Below, in pieces: positions 20,859-30,362 of a stretch of 37,911 nucleotides of DNA. The position numbers were made by a program, and so were the translations under genes. This stretch comes from Deltaproteobacteria bacterium. GTDB lineage: Bacteria > Desulfobacterota > BSN033 > UBA1163. The notes beneath the pieces are model-generated. The model did not search any database, was not told the DNA's origin, and saw only the letters and a program-made list of their open reading frames with translations. Each line of letters opens with the position of its first letter. The first letter of the stretch is position 1. The stretch lies in assembly GCA_020059605.1 (NCBI GenBank), contig JAGVBT010000013.1, forward strand, positions 1 through 37,911, in the 5' to 3' direction.

Positions 20859-23395
20859 CAAACTTGTCGTTCGATAAGGAGTTGGCAACTGTGTTTCGAT
20901 CTAATAAAAGAATAAATCATCCTGATACCTTCCGCTGGAAAGTCCTGGTTCTCCTTATCGCCGTTCTTATTTCGGCCTACATCCTCAGGGACATTTTCCT
21001 CTTCATAAAATCCCCTTATCTTGGCCTTTATGGGGAATTCGATTCGAAAGGGTACCGGATAGAAAAAATCATCGACCTGGAAAGTTCGGTATCTTTAAGA
21101 ACGGAAACACATATCAAGACCTTAGGGGGCATCTCCATTGAGGATTGGCTTCGGTCCATTCTTTCCTTCCGGGGCGGTCTGAAACCCGTCTGGACATTAG
21201 AGAAACCATTGGAACTGGAAGTGCTGGATGAAATGAATCTCTCCAAGACCGTCCTTGTATTTCCGAAACAAGCATCGATGGAAGACCTTTTGAGGGGTCC
21301 GTTCTGGCTCTGGTCGCTCTCGATCTTCATTCTGTTTTGCGGGATTTATCTCCTGTTTCGATACCCGGAGCAACAAAGGGTCCGGCTATTATCGATACTC
21401 ATTCTTATTTCCGCCTTAAGCATTTTTAACAAATCTGGAAGGCACCTATTGCTCCAGGTCAGCGAAAACCTTCCCTGGATCATCACGGTCCGCTTGGGCA
21501 GCCTCTGCATGATCTTCTCCTCCTGGTTCCATCTCATCCTAATGTTTTTAGAAAAAAGAGGAAGTTTAAAAATTCCCGCGTGGATGCCGTGGGGGATCTA
21601 TGGGCTTCCACCCCTCGCGGCATCGATTGTTTTTTTTACAGGATGGGATCAACCCCTTTCCGGCATCGAGCATGCTTATCGCCTCCTCTATCTGGTCGCC
21701 GGAGCAGTGGTCTTTTTTACTTCCGTGGTCCTAGGGCGGGCTTACCAAAAAACCAGAGACGCGATCCTCAGGGCCCAACTTAAGTGGATTCTGTGGGGTC
21801 ACCTCCTGGGGATGTCTCCCTACATTTTACTTTACGGCCTCCCGAAAGCCCTCTTCGGTTTCCCCTGGATCAGTTATGGCGTGAGCATCCTTTTCTTTCC
21901 CCTCATCCTCTTTTCTTACCTTTTCGCCTTTTATCGATACCGGCTCATGGACGTGGATCGAGTCATTCATGGGAGCCTGGTGTATGGGATTTCTGTTATT
22001 TTCATATTCGGCTTCTATTTCTTCGCCCTGGGATTTTTCCTGGACAGGATCGCCGTTCCTTCCGGTATGGGGCCGTGGTTCCGCACCGATTTCCTGATGA
22101 TTTTCGCGGCGGTACTGGTCTTCAACCCCCTAAAAAACTTTGTCCAAAGAGGAGTCGACCGGATCCTTTTCCCGGAGAGGCTGGGCCTTCCCCTCCTGTT
22201 GATCGAGGGTTCCAACAAGCTGACGCGTTCTTCCCAGATGGAAGAAATTGCCGATTTCCTGATCAAAGAACTCCCGGATCATCTCGCTGTCGAGAAAGCC
22301 GCCCTGGTCCTGCGCCAGCAATTGAACGAAGGTTGGGAGGTTCGTCAGAAGCCGGAGGCCTGGATTGAAACAAATAAAAATTTGTTTTCAAACATTGATC
22401 TCTTATCCCGGCAGACTCTCCCTCAATTCTGGGATACACTCTCTCAGGATGACCTGGCGGAGCAACCCAACCCTTTCACCCCGTTGAAGGCTCAGGGGGT
22501 GGCCATTGTATTTCCGATGAAGGCCGGCGATGACCTCTGGGGGTTCTATCTGCTGGGGAACAAGACAGCCCATCGCCTCTTGAGTTCCGAAGAGACCGGC
22601 GTCCTCGGCACGCTATGCACTCAGGCCGCCCACATGGTTGGAAACGCCCGTTTAATGGAGGGTCTTCAGGGGACGAACCAATCCCTGGTTCAACTCTCCC
22701 AGCGGTTGATACAGGCTGAGAGAATGGCAGACATGGGCGAAGGAGCGGCGACCCTGGCCCATGAACTGAAAAACCCCCTTGGCATCGTCCGGGGATCCGC
22801 AGAAATCCTTCTGAAAGAGACAGACCCTTCCAAGAAAAAAGAGGTGCTGGGCTTCATCCTCGATGAAGTGGACCGCCTGACCGGGATTGTCGATGAGTTT
22901 CTGCAATTTGCGCGTATGTCACCTCCGGTCAAGTCAAAAACCGATTTGAACGACCTGGTTCGGTCCGCCGCCCTGCTATGGGAATCAAGAAGAAGGAGCG
23001 TCGTCCCGATATCCCTTCGATTCCAATTGGCCCACGAGGCAGGGAAAATCTCTATCGATTCCCGCCAGATTTATCAAGTGCTCATTAATGTTTTCACAAA
23101 TGCCGAGGAGGCAATGTCCAAAGACGGCGAGATATTCATCTCTACGGGAACAGATAGGCACATGGGTCGTGCCTGGATTAAAATTAAGGATACGGGAAAG
23201 GGCATTCCCATCGAACATCTGCGGCAGGTATATGATCGTTTTTTTACGACGAAGGATTCAGGCCTTGGACTTGGACTGACGGTGGTGAAGAAGGTGATGG
23301 AGGCCCACGGAGGATCGATTCAAATAGAATCCTCGCCGGGAAATGGCACGGAAGTTGCTCTTATTTTTCCAGGTTCAGAAAATGGATCCTCATAG
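20855..23395 (+). CDS. Membrane sensor histidine kinase (NtrB-like output)
   Basis: An 846-residue kinase. One N-terminal helix (about residues 28-48) is followed by a roughly 100-residue extracytoplasmic PDZ-like segment (RIEKIIDLESSV, ILSFRGGLKPVW) and about eight hydrophobic helices (150-410). Then come a GAF-like region (about 440-600), a HisKA box LAHELKNPLGIVRGSAEIL with His636, and an ATPase domain (NVFTNAEEAM, IKDTGKGIP, GLGLGLTVVKKVMEAHGG). It phosphorylates the regulator encoded 24 bases downstream. Start alternatives: the ATG at 20855 overlaps the previous stop; a GTG at 20891 has AAGGAG upstream and would trim 12 residues. The signal sensed is unknown. Confidence 0.92.
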   Translation: MTNLSFDKELATVFRSNKRINHPDTFRWKVLVLLIAVLISAYILRDIFLFIKSPYLGLYGEFDSKGYRIEKIIDLESSVSLRTETHIKTLGGISIEDWLRSILSFRGGLKPVWTLEKPLELEVLDEMNLSKTVLVFPKQASMEDLLRGPFWLWSLSIFILFCGIYLLFRYPEQQRVRLLSILILISALSIFNKSGRHLLLQVSENLPWIITVRLGSLCMIFSSWFHLILMFLEKRGSLKIPAWMPWGIYGLPPLAASIVFFTGWDQPLSGIEHAYRLLYLVAGAVVFFTSVVLGRAYQKTRDAILRAQLKWILWGHLLGMSPYILLYGLPKALFGFPWISYGVSILFFPLILFSYLFAFYRYRLMDVDRVIHGSLVYGISVIFIFGFYFFALGFFLDRIAVPSGMGPWFRTDFLMIFAAVLVFNPLKNFVQRGVDRILFPERLGLPLLLIEGSNKLTRSSQMEEIADFLIKELPDHLAVEKAALVLRQQLNEGWEVRQKPEAWIETNKNLFSNIDLLSRQTLPQFWDTLSQDDLAEQPNPFTPLKAQGVAIVFPMKAGDDLWGFYLLGNKTAHRLLSSEETGVLGTLCTQAAHMVGNARLMEGLQGTNQSLVQLSQRLIQAERMADMGEGAATLAHELKNPLGIVRGSAEILLKETDPSKKKEVLGFILDEVDRLTGIVDEFLQFARMSPPVKSKTDLNDLVRSAALLWESRRRSVVPISLRFQLAHEAGKISIDSRQIYQVLINVFTNAEEAMSKDGEIFISTGTDRHMGRAWIKIKDTGKGIPIEHLRQVYDRFFTTKDSGLGLGLTVVKKVMEAHGGSIQIESSPGNGTEVALIFPGSENGSS

Positions 23396-23419
23396 AGTGG
23401 GATAAAGGAGGGCTTCATC

Positions 23420-24787
23420 ATGCCAAGAATTCTTGTGGTGGATGATGAGCTTCGCTATTGTCATATTCTTGAAGCCATGCTGAAGCAGGAAAATTATGAA
23501 GTGGTCACCACCACGGATGGCCACCAGGCTGCTCGATGGCTGGATGATCAGGAGTTCGATCTGGTGATCTCCGATCTCTTTATGCCTTCGTTTGACGGAG
23601 TCAACCTGCTTCGTCACCGGAATGTCGTCGCTCCGGATGTTCCCTTTATCGTCCTTACCGCCTATGGAACGATTGAATCTGCCGTGGAAATGGTCAAAGA
23701 AGGCGCCCTGGACTATCTTACCAAACCGTTTAAAGAGGAGATCCTCCTGACGACCGTCAGGAACGCCCTGAAGATCAGGGCGCTGGCAGAGGAGAACCGA
23801 GACCTCAGGCAGCTCCTTAAGGAGAGTCTGGGGGAAACGGTCTTTATCGGCGAATCTCCCGCCATCAAGGCCATTCTCCAGCGCGTCCGGAAGGTGGCCT
23901 CCACAGACCTCACAGTCCTGATTCTTGGAGAGACAGGGACTGGAAAAGATCTGCTCGCCAGGATGATCCATCGCTTGAGCAACCTCAAGGACGGTCCCTA
24001 TGTGAAAGTCAATTGCGCCGCGATCCCTTCCTCTCTGCTCGAAAGCGAACTCTTCGGATATGAACGGGGAGCTTTCTCAGGCGCAAACACCCGCTACAAG
24101 GGCAAATTTCAATTGGCCCATGGCGGGACGCTTTTTCTTGACGAAGTGGGCGAACTTGACATTACACTCCAGGCCAAGATCCTTCAATCCATCGAGGAAA
24201 AAAGATTTTATCCTCTCGGAGGATCCCAGACGGTCGAGGTCAATTGCAGGATCCTTGCGGCCAGCAACCGTTCTCTGGAGGCCATGGTGAGGGAAGGCCG
24301 GTTCAGGCAGGACCTCTTCCATCGCCTGATGGCCTTTCCCATTCAAATTCCTCCGTTAAGGGAACGTAAGGAGGATATTAAGATTTTGGCCGAGTATTAT
24401 TTGAAAACCTTCGGGTCGGAGGTGGGAAATCCGGAACTGAGGTTCGAGCCCAAGGCTCTGAATTTTCTGACCCAGCACAATTGGAAAGGCAATGTTCGAG
24501 AGTTAATGAACGTGCTCCGATCGGCTGTTCTGATGAACCGGGATGGAACGATGGGGTTAGAATCTCTTCTATCCTACCCATTTTTCTGGGAAGACACAGG
24601 ACCAGAAGACCAGCAGGCCCCATCCGCTTCCGCCGAATTCAGTTCGATTCCGACCCTTGCCCAATCGGAGCGGGACCTGATCAAAAGGGCCCTTCAAACG
24701 AGCGGCGGCAATAAAAGCCAGGCAGCCCGCCTTCTTGGAATCAGCCGCAGTCATCTGCGATACAGGATGCTGATCCACGATCTTTAA
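23420..24787 (+). CDS. Sigma-54-dependent response regulator (NtrC family)
   Basis: A 455-residue regulator. The receiver domain has D8, D9 and the phosphoacceptor D52 (LVISDLFMP). A sigma-54 AAA+ domain (about 140-380) has Walker A GETGTGKD, the loop ERGAFSGA and Walker B GGTLFLDEVGEL. A Fis-type helix-turn-helix (NKSQAARLLGISRSHLRYRM) ends the protein. The sigma-54 contact loop is GAFSGA, a conservative variant of GAFTGA. GGAGGG precedes the ATG at 23420. The gene pairs with the kinase and is followed within 190 bases by a sigma-54-type promoter for the CsgG/RHS genes, its likely target. Confidence 0.95.
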   Translation: MPRILVVDDELRYCHILEAMLKQENYEVVTTTDGHQAARWLDDQEFDLVISDLFMPSFDGVNLLRHRNVVAPDVPFIVLTAYGTIESAVEMVKEGALDYLTKPFKEEILLTTVRNALKIRALAEENRDLRQLLKESLGETVFIGESPAIKAILQRVRKVASTDLTVLILGETGTGKDLLARMIHRLSNLKDGPYVKVNCAAIPSSLLESELFGYERGAFSGANTRYKGKFQLAHGGTLFLDEVGELDITLQAKILQSIEEKRFYPLGGSQTVEVNCRILAASNRSLEAMVREGRFRQDLFHRLMAFPIQIPPLRERKEDIKILAEYYLKTFGSEVGNPELRFEPKALNFLTQHNWKGNVRELMNVLRSAVLMNRDGTMGLESLLSYPFFWEDTGPEDQQAPSASAEFSSIPTLAQSERDLIKRALQTSGGNKSQAARLLGISRSHLRYRMLIHDL

Positions 24788-24970
24788 ATTCATGCGATCC
24801 ATATCAACCGGCTGAATGGTTGAACCGGCCGATTTCAACCGCTACGCTCATCACCGGCGGAAACCTTCCTCTCTTTAAATCGTTTTTCCCTCCCATCAAA
24901 AAATTCCTCATCATTGATTCCATTGACCTTTTAAAAAATGACCAATTAAATCAAAGAGTTCTTTCCTTCA

Positions 24971-24986
24971 TGGCATATGGGTTGCA
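24971..24986 (+). promoter_or_regulatory. Sigma-54-type -24/-12 promoter
   Basis: TGGCAT, five bases, TTGCA matches the sigma-54 consensus TGGCAC-N5-TTGCA with one mismatch and the exact GG-N10-GC spacing. It lies 183 bases after the NtrC-family gene and 260 bases before the CsgG-like gene, with the inserted element 25051-25212 in the predicted untranslated leader. The surrounding open frame 24820-25056 has no family I recognise and ends inside that element. Otherwise 24788-25246 holds no gene. Confidence 0.6.
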
Positions 24987-25050
24987 ATTAAAATATGGGG
25001 CCAAACCATATGAAGCGCTTCATCTTTTCGAAGAGTTAAAAATGATGCAT

Positions 25051-25212
25051 TCGTAAAAAGTCGTCACACCGGTGAAAACCGGTGTCCAGAGACATCGTAA
25101 GGTATTGAAAGGACTGGATTCCGGTCGTTGCGACTCGAAACCGAGCTGGAGTTTATCCCGATACAAATCGGGGCCGGAATGACAAAACCAGGCCTAAAGA
25201 GACTTTTTACGA
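25051..25212. mobile_element. MITE-like element, TCGTAAAAAGTC termini
   Basis: Perfect 12-bp inverted ends TCGTAAAAAGTC (25051-25062) and GACTTTTTACGA (25201-25212) enclose the ACCGGTG...CACCGGT and ATTCCGG...CCGGAAT hairpin repeats. The 22-base insert, copy 3, is at 25124-25145 (GTCGTTGCGAC then TCGAAACCGAG). There is no transposase. It lies in the leader of the CsgG/RHS operon. Confidence 0.65.
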
Positions 25213-25246
25213 GACCATCAAAAAAAATTTTCACGGAGGATTTACG

Positions 25247-26020
25247 ATGGAATCAAGAGAGTTAAAGAGAATCGTGGGCCTTTTTTGGGGGGTGACGTGC
25301 TTGTTCCTCTGTGGCTGTGCCACAACCGATTCGCCCGCTCCTACCGGGCCAGGACAACCGACGGCTCGAGTAACTCGCGGTTCGGGCCCTTCCATTCAGG
25401 AAGCACAGATGGAGAGATATGATGGCCCGAAAGCAAGGATTGCCGTGGGCGATTTTCAGGTGAAGGCAGCCGGAGCAACCATGGAAATAGGCGACGGTCT
25501 GAGAGAGATGTTGCTCACCTCCCTCTTTAATACCAATCGCTTTATCGTTCTCGAGCGGCAAGCGGTTCAAGACGTCATGCTCGAACAGGATCTCGGCGCA
25601 AGCGGGAGAGTCAAAAGGGCAACCGCGGCTCCCATCGGGCAACTCGAGGGGGCCGAATTGCTTGTTTACGGTGTGGTCACAGAATTCAGGGGCGATGCTT
25701 CGGGAATAGGGATTGGCATCTCCATGCCCAACATCCCTGTGAGGGTTGGGGGTGGCATGAAGAATGCCCAGATGGCCATTGATCTCAGGGTGGTCGATAC
25801 GACCACCGGCAGGATCGTATTTGCCGCCAGGGTTGAGGGGAAAGCCTCGGACTTTCACGGAAGCGTAGGGACAGTGATTGGCGGCGGGAGAACCGGAATG
25901 CCGGTTTCTCTCGGGGCCTATCAGAATACCCCCATGGAAAAAGCGATCCGGGTCTGTATCGACAGGGCGGTCAATCATCTATGCACCAAGACGCCCACCC
26001 AGTATTTTCATTATCAGTAA
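25247..26020 (+). CDS. CsgG/HfaB-like outer-membrane lipoprotein
   Basis: A 257-residue lipoprotein: a signal peptide ending in the lipobox LCGC (Cys24), then a CsgG-type domain with ARIAVGDFQVKAAGATMEIGDGLREMLLTSLF, RFIVLERQAVQDVMLEQDL, LEGAELLVYGVVTEF and MAIDLRVVDTTTGRIVFAARVEGKA. CsgG proteins form outer-membrane pores for curli secretion, and relatives serve other surface polymers or only bind. GGAGG precedes the ATG at 25247. It starts the operon with the RHS gene (12 bases downstream), so an export or anchoring role for that protein is a reasonable inference. The transmembrane hairpin region (GIGIGISMPNIPVRVGGGM) is Gly-rich and divergent. Confidence 0.85.
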   Translation: MESRELKRIVGLFWGVTCLFLCGCATTDSPAPTGPGQPTARVTRGSGPSIQEAQMERYDGPKARIAVGDFQVKAAGATMEIGDGLREMLLTSLFNTNRFIVLERQAVQDVMLEQDLGASGRVKRATAAPIGQLEGAELLVYGVVTEFRGDASGIGIGISMPNIPVRVGGGMKNAQMAIDLRVVDTTTGRIVFAARVEGKASDFHGSVGTVIGGGRTGMPVSLGAYQNTPMEKAIRVCIDRAVNHLCTKTPTQYFHYQ

Positions 26021-26032
26021 AGGGGGGCCAGA

Positions 26033-29000
26033 ATGTCCATCCGAAAGAAATCTCTTGGGATTATAGCAATCAGCGTCATCACAGTTTTTTTAGCCCTACC
26101 CCCTTTTCCTTTCATGTCTTCTCCTGAAAACGGGGCCGTACGGCAAAACCCTTTGGCCGTGGAACGGGCCAAAGATTTAGGCTGGGGGAACCTTTATGAT
26201 CATTTTTATGTCCATCACTGGCCAGACCCGGTAAATGTTCGGAACGGCAACCTGTTCCTCTACTACCAGGATTTCTTCATTCCATCCATCGGGATCCCGG
26301 TCAGGATGGAGAGGGTCTATAACAGCCGGTCGGTCCACCTGACCCCTTTGGGGTACGGCTGGACGTTTACGTATAATGTTATCCTCACTTCTCCGGGGAA
26401 TGGGGTGGTGAACATTTTTGAATCCGACGGCTCAAGCAGCACCTATCATCAGAGCGAAAAGAACGAAAGAGGAGAGGTATTTCTTTCAGAAGGCGGCAGA
26501 TCAAAAATCATCAGGGCAAAGGGAGCCGGCAGTTATGTCCGGACCCGGGGGTGTTTCGCCACAGAATATTTTGATCCAATGGGCAGGCTGGAAGCCATCT
26601 CAGACAGAAATGGCAATCTGACCAGTCTTGAATATGACCGGGAGGGCAGGCTCGTCTCCCTGAAAGACCCTGCCCATCGGAAAATCCGATTCGAATATTC
26701 AAGCAATGGTCTTATCAAGTCAATCCGGTATGCCTTGGGAAGAGAGGTCAAATACGAATACGACAACCAGAAAAATCTGATAGGCTTTGTCGATAGTGCC
26801 GGAAACAGGACAAGCTATTTTTACGACGACCTTCACAACCTCGTCAAGATGATCTATCCGAATGGGTCTCAAACCGTTTTTGAATACGATAGGGACAAAG
26901 ATGTGATTCTGAGTCAAAAAGGACCCGGCCTGAAAAAATCAACCTTTAGTTATTCTTCAAAACCCGGAAGGGTGACGACTACGGTGACCAACAGTCTGGG
27001 GCAAAAAACGAACTATATCTATGAAAGCGTACCCGGCGGTTTGCGATTTACCGTGGTCGACCCCGCGAACAACCGGTTCGTTCGCGAATATGATAAGAAT
27101 GGAAACCTGACCAGACAAATCGACAGAAATGGCCTGGTCACTGCCGTCCATTATGATGACACGGGCAGATTGATCCGTCGGACCGATCCTTCGGGCGGAA
27201 TCACCGAAATCGCCTACTGCGAGGTCTGCCCTGAGGGGCTCATCGCCAGCATCACGGATTCTTTAGGCAGGCGCGTGGAGAGACACTATGACGAGAGGGG
27301 AAACCTGATCGCCGTAGTTGATCCAAACGGCCATATGACGAAGATGCTCTACGATGAACAGGGAAATATGACCGCCGTCTCGGATAAGAAGAAAAACCGG
27401 ACGAAGATGAAGTATGACCGGGCGGGGAATCTGATCGAGATGGAAGATCCCCTGGGACATAAGAGGAGGATGGAATACGACGAGGCGAGCCGGCTGATTT
27501 GTGTCGTGGATACCAAGGGAAACCGCACGACGATTTCATACGACAGGAAGGACCGTCTGGTTGGTTTTCGAAATGCCATGGGTTTCCGGACGTCCCTTGA
27601 ATATGACGAGATGGGAAAGCTCAGGTCCTTCACAAGTCCCGAAGGGAGAAAAGTGCAATACGCCTATCATGAAACAGGAGGGATCTCAAAAATCACCGAC
27701 GGAAACGGAAACCACCAGGAGTTCCAATACGATTCGGAGGGGAACCTCGTCGAGTCAGTCGATTCTAATCGTAACCGGACCAGGCTTTTTTATGACGCAC
27801 AGAATCGAATCGTAAAACTGGAAGATCCTCATGGGAACGCCAATTCCTACCGCTATGACAACGCCTCGAATATCCTAAGCCGTGTAGATCCCCTCGGCAA
27901 TCGCTGGGGTTTTCAATACGACAGGCAGTTCCGGATCACGGGCTTCACGGATCCGAAAGGGATTCCGGTTCGGATGGAATATGATGAAAGGGACAATATG
28001 GTATCGGTGACAAATGAGCTGAATGAAAGATATCACATAAGCTATGACGCCGCCGACCGGTTACTTGGAATCAACGGCCCCTCCGGGCAGTCCATCCGTT
28101 ATACCTACGACCCTGACGGGAATCTAACAGGCGTTTCCGACGGGAACAATCATAAGCTCTCTGCAGAATTCGACCCCCTGGGACGCGTCGTGAAATACGT
28201 GGATCAGCTGGGGAATGCCGTGAGTTATCATTATGACTCGGAAAACAATCTGGTCCTCGTGAAGAATCGAAGGGGAGAGATGATCAAGTATGAATACGAT
28301 GCCATCAGCCGCCTTGTCAGGATGGAGGCCGACGGAAGGGGCAAGAGCGAGTTTGAATATGATGCGGACGGGAACATCATAAGCGCCCGAAATGACAATG
28401 CGGCTTACCGGTTTAAGTATGACCGGGCAGGCAGAATCATAGAGAAGAAAATTTCCACCGTTGGCGCCTCTTTCGACTACGAATACGATCCCAATGGGAA
28501 TCGGACGCTGGTTTCATCCCGGGGAAAACCATGCGTGCAATACGAGTATGATCGAACGAACCGTATCCGAAAAGTTAAAAACCGGTTGGGCGAGGAGTTC
28601 CAGTTCAAATATAACCGGCTGGGCTTGAGGGAAAGGCTCCTCTTCCCCAACGGGATTGCGGCAGAATATCGCTATCATTCTTCCGGAGCCCTCTCCGACC
28701 TGGTCGTCAAGAATAAAAATGGAAAAGCGATTAGAACCTTTCGCTATGAATATGACAGGGCTGGCAATCTCTTAAAATGCATCGAAGACCAAAACCGGGT
28801 CACCGCCTACGAGTATGACAACCAGGGCAGACTTACAAAAATCGTCAAGGCTGACGGGCGAAACCGTTTCTATGCTTATGATAGGTCCGGCAACCGCATC
28901 CGCATGGAAGACACTGGAGGCCAAAAGACAATCTATCATTTGAACGCCATGAACCAGCTGCTCGGGGCTGGAAAACAATTGCTCAAGTATGACAGGGACG

Positions 29001-30304
29001 GCAATTTAATTTCAAAAACAGATGGGGGCGGTGTGACGAGGTTGGCCTACGACAGCCTCAATTTTCTTTCATCCACGGCATCACCCCGGTGGGGAGAAAC
29101 GGTGTACGGGTACGGGCCGTTCGGAGAGAGGTTGTTTAAGAAGGGAAACGGGAAGACGATGGTTTATCTTCATGACCACGAGGATGTCCTGTGGATACTC
29201 GATGAGCAAGGGAACGTCGTGGTCGAATACACTCATGGCCCGGGGTTTGATGCGCCGCTCAGCATGCATACCGGAAACAAGAGCTATTTCTTCCATGCCG
29301 ACCGCCTGGGGAGCATTCTGTTCATCACCGACAGGGACGGCAATATCGTCAACCAATATGCGTATAGCCCATTCGGAGAGTTTGAAGAAAGGGAGGAAGG
29401 CATCCCAAATATGTATGGCTTTAACGGCAAACAGTATGATCCGGAAAGCGGTCTCTACTACTTCTTCAACCGGTACTACGATCCGAATTCTGGCAGGTTT
29501 GTCCAGGAAGACCCCCTTCAGATCAGTGCAATGGAATCAAATTTATACGTTTACGTGGGAAACAATCCGTTAAACAGGGTTGACTCCCTGGGGTTGGAAT
29601 GGAAGGGCCTTGTGGATTGGGCGATGAAGAACTTAGATTTGAGTTTGGACAATGTCAGGCAGAAAGACCCGGGGCAACTGGCCCGGGATTGCGGGACGAG
29701 CGGAAGCCCTTATGGAGGGGGATTAGTGAACTGGGTGATGGAAAAGGTTGATTTCGGTAGTCTGGACAATGTCAGGCAGAAAGACCCGGCACAGCTGGCC
29801 CGGGATTGCGGGACGAGCGGAAAGAACCCGCCGATCGACGGTTCCTGGGGCGTGAGAGTGGGCGCCGGTCTCCGGGGAACGGCGGAAGTCAGCTACAACC
29901 GGGAAAGCGGAGCCTTCAATGTAACCGGCAAGGTGGATGTAGCGACAAGTGCGGAGGTCAAGGTATTTATCGATGCCAAGGGAAGAGGAACATCGGGACC
30001 TGATGCACTCGTAGGAACAAATATTGGTCCGGTAAATATGGCGGGGGCCATAGATAAAAACGGCAATCCACAGGCCGAGTTGAATGTGAAAACGGGCCCC
30101 GTGACCGTCCGGACCCGGTTTGGGGAGGAGGGTCAGATTGAGGGCGGCAGGGTTGAAGTTGGCCCAAGCATTTCCGTACCTGTTGTCAGAGGAACCAAGG
30201 AATTGGGAAGAACGCAAACGACCGTCGAGATACCGGGTTACAACAGAATCAATAGGGCGATTAATCAGGTGGTCAACCCGTCGGCTTCCGATGATTGTGA
30301 ATGA
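26033..30304 (+). CDS. RHS/YD-repeat protein with beta-rich C-terminal tail
   Basis: A 1423-residue exported protein. A hydrophobic start (IIAISVITVFLALPPF) precedes a DUF6531-type N-terminal domain (DPVNVRNGNLFLYYQDFFIPSIGIPVRMERVYNSRS). Dozens of YD repeats follow (YDxxGNLxxxxDPxG), with the RHS core near residues 1085-1190 (FHADRLGSILFITD, YDPESGLYYFFNRYYDPNSGRFVQEDPL, NNPLNRVDSLGL). The usual DPxGL junction reads D1184-SLGL, so the autocleavage-site Pro is absent. The tail has two near-identical copies of DNVRQKDP-x-QLARDCGTSG, then a Gly-rich beta segment and no recognisable nuclease or deaminase motif. No immunity-like small gene follows. It is probably a surface or shell protein; a toxin role is not supported. 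Confidence 0.93.
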   Translation: MSIRKKSLGIIAISVITVFLALPPFPFMSSPENGAVRQNPLAVERAKDLGWGNLYDHFYVHHWPDPVNVRNGNLFLYYQDFFIPSIGIPVRMERVYNSRSVHLTPLGYGWTFTYNVILTSPGNGVVNIFESDGSSSTYHQSEKNERGEVFLSEGGRSKIIRAKGAGSYVRTRGCFATEYFDPMGRLEAISDRNGNLTSLEYDREGRLVSLKDPAHRKIRFEYSSNGLIKSIRYALGREVKYEYDNQKNLIGFVDSAGNRTSYFYDDLHNLVKMIYPNGSQTVFEYDRDKDVILSQKGPGLKKSTFSYSSKPGRVTTTVTNSLGQKTNYIYESVPGGLRFTVVDPANNRFVREYDKNGNLTRQIDRNGLVTAVHYDDTGRLIRRTDPSGGITEIAYCEVCPEGLIASITDSLGRRVERHYDERGNLIAVVDPNGHMTKMLYDEQGNMTAVSDKKKNRTKMKYDRAGNLIEMEDPLGHKRRMEYDEASRLICVVDTKGNRTTISYDRKDRLVGFRNAMGFRTSLEYDEMGKLRSFTSPEGRKVQYAYHETGGISKITDGNGNHQEFQYDSEGNLVESVDSNRNRTRLFYDAQNRIVKLEDPHGNANSYRYDNASNILSRVDPLGNRWGFQYDRQFRITGFTDPKGIPVRMEYDERDNMVSVTNELNERYHISYDAADRLLGINGPSGQSIRYTYDPDGNLTGVSDGNNHKLSAEFDPLGRVVKYVDQLGNAVSYHYDSENNLVLVKNRRGEMIKYEYDAISRLVRMEADGRGKSEFEYDADGNIISARNDNAAYRFKYDRAGRIIEKKISTVGASFDYEYDPNGNRTLVSSRGKPCVQYEYDRTNRIRKVKNRLGEEFQFKYNRLGLRERLLFPNGIAAEYRYHSSGALSDLVVKNKNGKAIRTFRYEYDRAGNLLKCIEDQNRVTAYEYDNQGRLTKIVKADGRNRFYAYDRSGNRIRMEDTGGQKTIYHLNAMNQLLGAGKQLLKYDRDGNLISKTDGGGVTRLAYDSLNFLSSTASPRWGETVYGYGPFGERLFKKGNGKTMVYLHDHEDVLWILDEQGNVVVEYTHGPGFDAPLSMHTGNKSYFFHADRLGSILFITDRDGNIVNQYAYSPFGEFEEREEGIPNMYGFNGKQYDPESGLYYFFNRYYDPNSGRFVQEDPLQISAMESNLYVYVGNNPLNRVDSLGLEWKGLVDWAMKNLDLSLDNVRQKDPGQLARDCGTSGSPYGGGLVNWVMEKVDFGSLDNVRQKDPAQLARDCGTSGKNPPIDGSWGVRVGAGLRGTAEVSYNRESGAFNVTGKVDVATSAEVKVFIDAKGRGTSGPDALVGTNIGPVNMAGAIDKNGNPQAELNVKTGPVTVRTRFGEEGQIEGGRVEVGPSISVPVVRGTKELGRTQTTVEIPGYNRINRAINQVVNPSASDDCE
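29646..29821 (+). repeat. Near-identical 59-base duplication inside the RHS gene tail
   Basis: TGGACAATGTCAGGCAGAAA, then GACCC and CTGGCCCGGGATTGCGGGAC with GAGCGG, occurs at 29646-29704 and 29763-29821, almost without changes and 117 bases apart. It encodes DNVRQKDP, QLARDCGTSG twice. The near identity at DNA level suggests a recent duplication. Confidence 0.85.
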
Positions 30305-30362
30305 TTTTTCTCGGCTGGACTTCGGCGAAAGATTCATATTTGCTGCGAAGAGGGTGAAAACG

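Noticed and set aside
24820-25056. 78-residue open frame upstream of the CsgG-like gene
   Set aside because: It has no recognised family and no ribosome site, its stop lies in the inserted element's terminal repeat, and it contains the sigma-54 promoter. It could be a gene remnant, but I cannot support it.
25262-25978. 238-residue - strand frame over the CsgG-like gene
   Set aside because: Antisense shadow; the + strand product has a lipobox and clear CsgG motifs.
29582-30304. Polymorphic toxin/immunity pair at the RHS end
   Set aside because: No toxin-like catalytic motif in the tail, no DP-x-G junction, and the next gene is a large exported protein rather than a small immunity protein.
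30120-30362. Upstream extension of the 30363 gene
   Set aside because: It overlaps the RHS frame by 185 bases and would bury the signal peptide; the ATG at 30363 has a good ribosome site.
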